NCBI GenBank assembly: GCA_958510825.1
Contig: OY294048.1
Location: 18,493,589-18,557,588 of the forward strand
Source of the DNA: Brachypterus glaber
Taxonomy: Eukaryota; Arthropoda; Insecta; Coleoptera; Kateretidae
Length of the DNA: 64,000 bases
Direction of reading: 5' to 3'
The notes below the pieces were generated by a model. That model was given only the letters and a program-made list of their open reading frames with translations, had not been told where the DNA came from and ran no database searches. This document shows, piece after piece, positions 35,901 to 47,378 of the stretch (its first letter is position 1; each line of letters opens with the position of its first letter). A program made the position numbers and the translations under genes.

Positions 35901-38900
35901 AATACGGGGGTAAAAATAGAAATCTATATTTTTTTATGATAGAAGACATACTTGAAATATGGGGGTAAAAATAGAAATCCATATTTTTTATGATAGAAGA
36001 CATACTTGAAATACGGGGGTAAAAATAGAAATCTATATTTTTTTATGATGGAAATCATACTTGAAATACGGGGGTAAAAATAGAAATCTATATTTTTTAT
36101 GATAGAAGACATACTTGAAATATGGGGGTAAAAATAGAAATCCATATTTTTTTATGATAGAAGTCATACTTGAAATACGGGGGTAAAAATAGAAATTTAT
36201 ATTTTTTTATGATGGAAATCATACTTGAAATACGGGGGTAAAAATAGAAATCTATATTTTTTATGATAGAAGACATACTTGAAATATGGGGGTAAAAATA
36301 GAAATCCATATTTTTTATGATAGAAGACATACTTGAAATATGGGGGTAAAAATAGAAATCCATATTTTTTTATGATAGAAGTCATACTTGAAATACGGGG
36401 GTAAAAATAGAAATTTATATTTTTTTATGATGGAAATCATACTTGAAATACGGGGGTAAAAATAGAAATCTATATTTTTTATGATAGAAGATATACTTGA
36501 AATATGGGGGTAAAAATAGAAATCCATATTTTTTATGATAGAAGACATACTTGAAATATGGGGGTAAAAATAGAAATCCATATTTTTTTATGATAGAAGT
36601 CATACTTGAAATACGGGGGTAAAAATAGAAATCTATATTTTTTTATGATGGAAATCATACTTGAAATACGGGGGTAAAAATAGAAATCTATATTTTTTAT
36701 GATAGAAGACATACTTGAAATATGGGGGTAAAAATAGAAATCCATATTTTTTATGATAGAAGACATACTTGAAATATGGGGGTAAAAATAGAAATCCATA
36801 TTTTTTATGATAGAAGTCATACTTCAAATACGGGGGTAAAAATAGAAATTTATATTTTTTTATGATGGAAATCATACTTGAAATACGGGGGTAAGAATAG
36901 AAATCTATATTTTTTATGATAGAAGACATACTTGAAATATGGGGGTAAAAATAGAAATCCATATTTTTTATGATAGAAGACATACTTGAAATATGGGGGT
37001 AAAAATAGAAATCCATATTTTTTTATGATAGAAGTCATACTTGAAATACGGGGGTAAAAATAGAAATTTATATTTTTTTATGATGGAAATCATACTTGAA
37101 ATACGGGGGTAAAAATAGAAATCTATATTTTTTATGATAGAAGACATACTTGAAATATGGGGGTAAAAATAGAAATCCATATTTTTTATGATAGAAGACA
37201 TACTTGAAATATGGGTGTAAAAATAGAAATCCATATTTTTTTATGATAGAAGTCATACTTGAAATACGGGGGTAAAAATAGAAATCTATATTTTTTTATG
37301 ATGGAAATCATACTTGAAATACGGGGATAAAAATAGAAATCTATATTTTTTATGATAGAAGACATACTTGAAATATGGGGGTAAAAATAGAAATCCATAT
37401 TTTTTATGATAGAAGACATACTTGAAATATGGGGGTAAAAATAGAAATCCATATTTTTTTATGATAGAAGTCATACTTGAAATACGGGGGTAAAAATAGA
37501 AATTTATATTTTTTTATGATGGAAATCATACTTGAAATACGGGGTAAAAATAGAAATCTATATTTTTTATGATAGAAGACATACTTCAAATATGGGGGTA
37601 AAAATAGAAATCCATATTTTTTATGATAGAAGACATACTTGAAATATGGGGGTAAAAATAGAAATCCATATTTTTTTATGATAGAAGTCATACTTGAAAT
37701 ACGGGGGTAAAAATAGAAATTTATATTTTTTTATGATGGAAATCATACTTGAAATACGGGGGTAAAAATAGAAATCTATATTTTTTTATGATAGAAGTCA
37801 TACTTGAAATATGGGAGTTAAAATAGAAATCTATATTTTTTTATGATAGGGGTCATTCTTGAAATGCGGGGGTAGCGTTAAAGATGATGTGTTGTGAGGG
37901 GGGAGGGGCAACTAAAAGAAATAAAAACAGTTTGCTTTTTACCCAAAAAAATGTTTTGTGTAGTTTTTGGGCATGGACATGGCCGAAGGGGGGGAGGGTC
38001 GAAATTGCAAAATCTCCGTTACGTGAAGTGCATCAGTATTAAAGTTTTAGTCTAAAATAAGGTATTTTACTCTAGATATTCATAAATCAAGTAATTCAAG
38101 AATACATTTTTCTTGATTATTTGTGGGTCGAATTCAAATTTAAAAAAAAATTCTTGGATAAATAATTAAAAACTATATCTAAATATGTAAAAAAATATAC
38201 AGGGTGATATTTAGCTTTTTAAGGTTGGAGGTAGTAGTAACTAGAGGGTGGTCAATTTTAGGGTGTTTTTTATAAAGCTATTAACGATATTTTAAAATTT
38301 TATAAACTTTTTCTGTCCCACTCGACTATCTTAATCGGTCTATGAGATATAACTTGAATAAATAAGTCTGGGCCACCCTGTATACTATGCAGTATGGAGA
38401 CCGTGTCAAAAGTCTGCTCCCAACTTTTAAACTTGAAATTTTGAACATAAAAACATAACCTAAGTATATTTTGGTACATATAAGGGAAAACCTTTTTTTA
38501 AATAGAAAGAGAGGTCGCGTGATACATCTTAAAGTACATAAAATTCTCAATTCGACGATATATTTTTTAAATTTTTACATATTTTTTTAAGGTTTTTGAT
38601 TGTTCGTTTTTTGTTTGTTAAAAAATGCGATTTTTAAGATTTTTTTTGTAAAATTTTATTTATATCATTTAAAATTAGTTTAAAAGTATAATTGACTTAT
38701 GAGTTCAAAGTCCATCATGAAATAAACCATTTTTTTAACCCTATTTTAAACCCCGAAAAAAATCTCCAAAAAAATAAAAATATATGTAGGTAAATAAGAA
38801 ATTAAAATGATTTATCGTTACCCCCTTTCTATTTCGAAAAACGTCTCCCCTTGCCCCCTAAACATATGGCATATAAACCAAATAATTATTTGTGTTATGT

Positions 38901-41900
38901 TATTTACATGTTTAAAATTTCAAGTTGAGAGCTCACACGTCCCCCCAAATAGAAACAGGTTTAAAAAAAAATAGCAAACTTAGGTGATAATAAATCATGT
39001 AAGCAAAGGGTCTGTAAAATTCAAAACCTCTGAGAACGAAATCCTAATGGGCTCCAGTTCATAAATAGTGGTAAAAGTTCTTCTTTTAAAGCTATTTCCA
39101 TTTGGGGGGACGTGTGAACTTTAAAAGTTCAAATGTTAAGGGTGGAGCGGACTTTAGACATGCACTGTATACTATACTGTATAATGGTCTCGAAAAAAAA
39201 TATAGTCCGAATACTACTGACTTACGAGTATCTACGTTCTACTTAGTATTAAGCACACTTTTGGGTTTATTAATGCTCACATTAAAACACTAGTGCTTTT
39301 TGGAAATATTATAAAATCAGAATGCTTTTGCTTTTCCATTTTGACAGTACTTTTTTCTATTGTCTATGGTAATCATTTTCAATTTTTTTCGGTTTTATGA
39401 TAGATAGATAGATATTTATTTGTGGTAAAAATTTAAAAAATTTTACATACGTCAATAGAATACAACTAAATATAAAGTAAATATAAAAGAAAAGCTCAAG
39501 ACAATATTGTGTATAAAACAAATATGTATAAAACAAAGCTTAGAGCTGTAGAAAGTAGACAAAAAAGTAGATAAAATTGGTTTGCAAGGTGTTCGAATGA
39601 TTTTTCCACGCACCAGCGTTGCAGCGGTCGTGGCAAAACTTTCGTTCTAGTGGACTAAAAGTTTTAAGCTTAAAGGTGCAGACTAATTCCATCATATATT
39701 ATTTTTGTCTATAAAAGTACCGTTAATTAATGGTGCTTTCTTAGATAGAAACTAATAATTGATCTATTCTTACTCCTGTGAGATTGGTTTCACCATATTT
39801 AAAAGGTGACAAATTAATAAACTGTAAATCCAAATTAGTAACAATGTAATTATATTTTTCCGTCATCATTCCAACTTGTTGCATTTGGATTAGTACGGTT
39901 TCCAAAATTCCAATAGAACAATCCAGAATAAAATTTGTTTCTCCAGTTTTTTTAATTGCCATTAAACTTCTTCTATAGTCTCCTGATTCGCCCTCTTCTA
40001 ATTTTCTTATGATAACTTTCCGTTTGTTATTGGCATTCAAATGGAGTAGCGATCCAACTCGAGATAAGCTATCATCATTTTCGTAAATGATTACTAATTT
40101 GTGCCATTGGAAGGTTATAATAAGGTCTAAAAATAATTTTTGTGGATTAGTGTTTCTTATCTCCTTTATTATCCTTACTGGCCTGGTAGAAAAGTACATA
40201 AATCTAACTTAAAATAACATTAGATTAGTGACATTTTTATGTTTAGTCTCAAACGTTATACAAAAACGTTATAAAATATATAAATCTAACCTTAAAAACT
40301 AACGTATAAGCCGGTGGTTCCCTCTACTACTAGCCCACACAAGTCCTGGACTTAGGGGATGCTTGATTAAGTAGAATAGTACGAGGTTAAACAAACAAAC
40401 AAACAAACAAACAACAGCATATTACACGAAAAATATTTAGGGTCAGCTAAAAAGATGGCTATTTTATAAATAAATGTAACGAAATTTTGTTTAAAAATAT
40501 TATGATTACTAAAATATATTAAGATTTATTTATATGAATAAATTTGTCTCCAGCTACCATTTTATGATGCAGGTAGAAATTATCTAGTTGGCCACGCCCC
40601 CTTCGAAAGTTATAAATTAAACGTACTTATAACGTATTTCTAACTTAAAAATCTGTTAGATTAACGTTTGTAACTAACGTTAGATTCTAACGTTAAAAAG
40701 CGGGACTTTTGCACATATTTTATAACGTACTTTTGTAAAGTTTTCTAACATTGGAAAAACGTTATTCTAACGTTAAATTTCTACTAGGGTGGATACAAGG
40801 TGATTCAGAAATAAGTTACAAAATTTTAAGGTGCGATTCTAGGTTTAAAAATATGAAATATTTAATATCTCTGGAACCCTATAAACAACAGAAACGAGTT
40901 TTTGCACATGCCTTATCGTTGATAAAGGTAATCATTTTATGTAATTTTTGTTTGGTAATTTTAACCAAGGACTTGCAAAAAGGGGGGCCATCTCACCTTT
41001 TTGCCCCAAACTTTTTTATCCTATTTCGAAAATCAAAAATAATGAGATACATAATTTAACGTACGTATACTTATAGTGAAGAAATATTATTTTAAAAAAT
41101 CAAACTTTTAGTCAGAATGATGACTAAAAGTTTGATTAAAAAAAAAAAAAAAGAAACAAAACTTTTTTATTTGTTTTTTTTGACATTTTTTTAATAAAAT
41201 ATTAATCTTTGATTAAAAATACATAAAAAGGGCACTCTTTGTGTAATACTATAGTGCCAGCCGTTTTTGCAATTAAAGAGACAATTTTAGGTTCTGAGTA
41301 TCAAAAATCGGAACTAAAAAATGCATCAATAAAAATTTTAATAATACTGAGTGATTGATTCTACGATTAAAAACTATAAAAAAAACTACTAGGTTCGAAA
41401 ATCAGTTTTAAGTGTAATACGGTCTTTTAAAGAGTAACACTTGTTAAGGGGACCGTAGCTCCCTTAAAAGCGATTTTTAGATATTTGTGTATGGGAACTT
41501 TTTTTATAATTTTTGATGTAGAATAGCCCTGCTGTATTGAAATTTTTATTGTTTAATTTTTAGTTCCTTTTTTGATACTAAGAATGTAAAATTGCCTATT
41601 TAATTGAAATTTTCTCGAAAACGGTTAGCCCTACGGTGTTACACGAAAGTACTTTTTTATGTATTTTAAATTAAACATTAATATGCTATTGAGAATATAT
41701 CAAAAAATCTACAGATAAACAAGTTTTGGGCAAAAAAGTGACATCACAACCTTATTTTGCAAGCCCATGTTTAAAATTACCAAATAAAAATAACATAAAA
41801 TGATAACCTTTATTAATGTTAAGGCATGTGCAAAAACTGGTTACTGTAGTTTATATGATTGCAGAGATATTAAATAAAAACTACTTTTCAGATGTATCCC

Positions 41901-44900
41901 TTAGGGTTCATTTCCAGACCAACATTTATAGGAACTTTTTTTCATATTTTTGGACTACTTAGAATCGCCCCTTAAAATTTTGTAACTTATTTCTGTATCA
42001 CCCTGTATAATGCTTACAGAAGATCTGGTATTAGTATTACCAAGATGACTACATAAATTCAAGTAAAGTTATCTTGAGTAACAAATTTAAAAAAAAATGC
42101 ATTTTCTAAACAAAACAAAGTCATCGTTGTTAAATTCATAGCTCTATGCTACTATGAATATAGTTTATTATGAAATAGGTGCGCCAAAAGTTTGGGGCGT
42201 GTAGGAAATGCAAAAATAGGTGGAATAGTTCCCATAAACATGTATCCTTAGAGCTTTAGTTTTCGAGATAGAGGGTATTAGTTTTACAAAAAGAAATAAT
42301 TTTTTTTTGCATATCTAAAAATTAGTTTATTAAAATAATTCAAAATTTGTGCTAGTATTTGTGCTAGTATTTGTCCTGAATAACCAACCATTTTTTAAAA
42401 TAATTATTAATAATATTAATATATTATGTATAAGAACACGCAAAATGCGTCTGATTATGAAAATATAAAAAGTACCTAATTAAAATAAGACATACCTGAA
42501 AATGCATTAACCAGAATGTGCGGATGAGGATGTAAATTAACCAGGCAGTTGGTTCGATCCTGCCTTACATCCCAATGAGTTTCAATATGGGGAATCTCCT
42601 TCATATCACTAACTGACTGAATATAAGAAGAAGAATATGAAGAACTAGGCCCAAACAGACCTATAATACCTCTAGACAGGAGGTCACAAGCACCAACATA
42701 TGCATCATATGCACTAAAATATGAGGCACTATACGTTTCTGGGGTAATGAGAAACGAATCATTTATATGCTTGTTGCTCATTAAGTGCGTTGCAAGACGG
42801 AATGCTATTTCTTCGCTTACGTTGGAAAAAATTCCACCTAAAATTTTATTATAATAATTTATAGTATTAACAAGCTATGAAGATATGTAATTCTACGCAT
42901 CCATTATACACAGCGTGTCAAAAGTCCGCCCCCCACTTTAACTTTTGAACGGCTTAAGATATCAACTTGAAATTTGGAACAAGTAAATAAGATAACTCAT
43001 ATAATTTTTTGGTATATATTTTGTATGCTTAGAAAGCACCATGGAGACAGGGGAGCAAGGGTGGAATTTTTGTTATAGAAAGCGGGGTCCTGTGATACAT
43101 CATTTTAAAGCTTATAAAATTCTCTATTTGCCCACATATTTTTTGATTTTTTCTGAGCAATTTTTGGGGGTTATTTTAAAACGCCAAAACTAGGGATTTT
43201 CGTCAAAATAAAACAATTTTCGAAAAATGGTTTATTTTATCTTGCAAATACATCAGTTATACTTTTAAACTAATTTGGCATGATATAAATAAAATTTTAC
43301 AAAGAAAAATCTTAATCTTTTTTATCAAAAAAAAAAATAAAAAATGAAAACCTTAAAAAAGGGGTTAAAAAAATTAAAAATTATATAGTAGAATAGAGAA
43401 TTTTATAAGCTTTAAAATAATGTATCACACGACCCCATTTTCCATTTAAAAAAGTATGGGGTTATGTTATTTAAGTGTTTTAAATTTCAAGTTGATATCT
43501 AAAGCCGTTCAAAAGTTAAAGGAGTGGCAGTCTTTTGACACTTTCTGTATACTGTTTACAGTAAATGGTATATTACATTTTCCCAAATACTTGAAAAAAA
43601 AAAACGTTAAAAAAAATTATACAACTTAAAAAAAAAAATTTAATAAAAAGTCCAAACAAAGAATTTTTGAAAAAAAAAGTGTTTTTTTAACAATAATTTA
43701 AAACAGGAAAAAAATTAAAAAAATTAAAAAAATATTCAACGTTTTTTTTTATTTTCTTTTTGCGAAAAACGAAAAAAAATTTAAAGAAAAATAAAAATAC
43801 TTTTTCATTTTTTAAAAAAGTTTTAACGGTTAAACTTTAACCTCCTGTAACTTTTTGTTTTTGGGAAGATTACTTTTAAAATTAGTAGAATTGATTGAGT
43901 AATTTTTCTTTAAAAAGTTACGTTACGAATTTTCTTTCACTTTTTTTGATTTTTTTAACCCCCCATAACTTTTTTGGTTTTGGCAAAATTACTTTCAAAA
44001 ACAATAGGGAAATTTCCATCATAGAACTTGATTTTTCTTAAAAAATGTAAGTCAATCGGATTATTCGTTCTTGAGTTATTGTGTTAACAAAAATCGTGAT
44101 ATCGTACGGACAGACGAAAAGACGGACAAAAAAATGTTTCTTATTTTTTCATGAAACAAATTTGTATCCAAGATTTTTTTGTCTAGGACGATTTTTAAAA
44201 TTTTTGGATAATTTGAAACTACCGTATAATGCTATTCTAGCGCAGGTGCTGTGAATAGTATAATAAGCCCTGCAGATATATAATGCTACGCATTAAATTA
44301 TATACTAATCACATTAAATGGTAAATTGCATTTTCCCAAATACTTCAAAAAATTTCTTTTTTTTTTTAAATATACTAAACAAAAAAAACAATCTTTTGAA
44401 CAATTTTTTTTTATTTTATTTTTGCGTAAAAGGAAAAAACTTTTAAATATTTTTTTTTATTTTTCTTTTACGAACGAAAACATTTTAATTTTATTTTTAA
44501 TGATATATTTTTCATTTTTTAATTAAAAAAGTTTAACCCCCATAACTTTTTATTTTTGGGGGGATTAATTTTAATATTGGTAGAATTGATCCTTATAACA
44601 AAATTAATTTTTCCTTACGTTAATCGGAATTTACTTCCAATTTTTTTGATTTTTTTTTAAGTTTAACAACTCATAACTTTTTTTGGGGAGGGGGATTACT
44701 TTAAAAAATAATAGGGATCTTCCCCTCATAGAGCTTGATTTTTACTAAAAATTTCAAGTCGAACGGATAATGCGTTCTTGAGTTATCGTGTTAACAAAAA
44801 TCGTGACAGACAGATGAAAAAAAAAGTTTCTTATTTTTTCATGAAAAAAACTTGTGTCCAAGAAATTTTTTTTTCTATGACGAATTATGAAAATTTTGTA

Positions 44901-47339
44901 AAATTATAAACTATTGTATAATACTATTCTACCGCAGGCGCTGTGAATAGTACTAAATATGGAGTTTTGTATTAGCTTTTAGCTTTACAATATAAATCTC
45001 TACTTTACAATTTTTGCTCAAAAATCGGTATTGAAAATACCGGTATTTTAAAGTCAATACCCTTTTTTTAGTAGGCCATAAAAATGCCTAAATAAAATAT
45101 AATTTACATAAAAGAATTTGCCGATGTATTGAAATCTTCGCCTAAAAGTCAAAATCTTTGACCACGTTTTTTTCACATTTCTCGGCGTTTTAGACCATTC
45201 TGTCTGTCTGGGTGTAAACTCTCTAACTCCATTTCTACATGAGATATCGACTTGCGGTTTTTTGCATATTGTTTCTTATCGTATTCCGAAGAGCTAATTA
45301 GATTTTGAGGGTAAACGATTGGGGGTAAGGGGGTAAAAATAGGGTAAAACTCCTATTTTTAGCGTTTTTTGTTTATAATTAAGGCAATTATTATTTTATT
45401 TGGTTAATTTGGCACTTAAATAAAAGATAATTTTAAATTGGTCAAAAAATGTTTTAAACAACGTTTTCCTAAAACACATTGTTTTCGAGATATTGGCGTT
45501 TAAAGCAGTAATAGGTTTTTTTAGCATATCTCACACATTTATAACCCGATTTCAAAAAATTATATTTTAAATAAAAGCTCTTTTTAAGCCCTATAAAAAA
45601 TGTTATATACAGTTTTTTGCTAGAATATAATGTTTTAAAGATACAGAATTTAAAATCAAACAAAACACCTAGTTTGAAATTTGCAAACTAGATGGCTCTA
45701 GTGTACAATAGTGCCGATGTTTTGACAGGGTGCTTGCAACGTTTCATCTAGTTTACTTTTAAAAATACCTAAACTATGACTATCCTTTATGTCGTTTGGC
45801 ATTTCTTATACAAACAAAACCTAAATTTAAAAACTATCACTTTTAGAATTACCTATATAAAAGCTTTTCTATGCGGTGGTCATGAACTTCATGAACAAAA
45901 TTATTATGATTATATAAATAACTTGGAAGCATTCAGATTCGCTCGCGTGGGCGACGCGAAAGTGGTAGTGTTATACATCTAAGGTGACATTTAAAAATGG
46001 CGTATGTTTTTCGCGCCAAATGTATCAAGTAATTTATGTAAAAATGTGTTTGTTAAGAAAATATTATTAAATCTACAATCGGTACAACTATTGATTTTGA
46101 CTCTACAATGGAATGCTAGTATATGTGATGTAATTTAGTGGATGAATCTGGATTAAGGTTATCCACATGTTTTTGAGGTTATGATAGAAGAAATTTTATT
46201 TATTTAAAACAAGGATAACACTTGTACCTGACCAAAAATGACCAAAGGGTCATAATTAATGAAGAGAAGAAGAAGTCTTACAAAAGACCAGGCCAAAAGA
46301 AAGGGATGTAATTTAGTGGTTGAATCTGGATTAGGGTTATCCACATGTCTTTGAGGTTATGATAGAAGAAATTTACTTATTCCTACGCACATTTAAACAG
46401 AATTGGGAGGTCCCACAAGAAGTCTTACAGAAGACCAGGCCGAAAGAAAGCGATGGTATGGTAGCAACCAGACAAACCATCTGCAAAAAAAAATTAACAA
46501 AAGAGAGTAGCGAGCTGGCTAATTGACAAAAGCAAAGGCCAAAAATAAAGAGAAGAAGAAGAAGAACTTGGAAGCATTCTATTTTTGAATTTATAAACAA
46601 AAGTTAGTATTTTAAAGTAAATTTTCTGTTTAATATTTAAAACGTTTAGAGTATTTAATATTGGTGTGATCGGCGCACAGTGGGCCAGAAAAAAAATCAG
46701 GGACAAAATTAAGAATTTTTAATACGACTATTTTTGATACCGGTACCGCTGGTTTCAAATAAAACAATAAAAAAAAATCCTTGACTTAGGGTGGTCCAAA
46801 ATTGTATTTTTTTTTCGATCTTTTTAAAAATTTGTCAAATGGCTTCTTTTGATTATGTTGATGTAGACCCATGTGCATTTAAAAAATTCAAAATGACGGA
46901 GTCAATATGAAGCATCGGTTTTTGAACTTTAACCGTATTTGCACTAAATTAGGACTATTTTTTTTGGAGAGCTGAAATTTAGTACACATGCTTAACTCCG
47001 GCTTATCTCCAGCTTATCTCTGTTTCACCCCCAATAAGGATTGCTTATGGGAGGGTGTGGCTTAGTTGGCTAGTGCGTCTACATGACTAACTAGCCAAGC
47101 AAGCTTGAGTTCGATTCTCACTTGGGCCGATTTGCCTTTTTCGGTTAATTAATAATTGAAATTTGGCGAAGGCGATAAATAAAGCAGACGCTCCCTAAAA
47201 AAACTGGTTCGAAAGTCAGTATAAGCCGGTAGTTCCCTCTACTACTAGGCCACACAAGTCCTGGACTTAGAGGATACTTAATTAAGTACGATGTTAAGCA
47301 AACATGACTTTACCATAAATAAATAAACAAACAAACAAA

Positions 47340-47378
<39 letters not shown>

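Noticed and set aside
35924..37691. Chain of overlapping minus-strand frames rich in Tyr, Phe and Pro
   Set aside because: They follow the minisatellite period and shift phase at each 55-bp monomer. No start context or splice logic. Repeat artefact.
35884..37876. CRISPR-like array
   Set aside because: Monomers are contiguous with no unique spacers, and the DNA is eukaryotic.
39741..40199. Single-exon 152-residue gene starting at the ATG at 40199
   Set aside because: The receptor junction shows the exon starts at 40126 and ends at 39774. Both frame ends are intron.
47053..47130. Functional tRNA gene
   Set aside because: Same reason: a tRNA-like head joined to a SINE body shared with 40305-40415.
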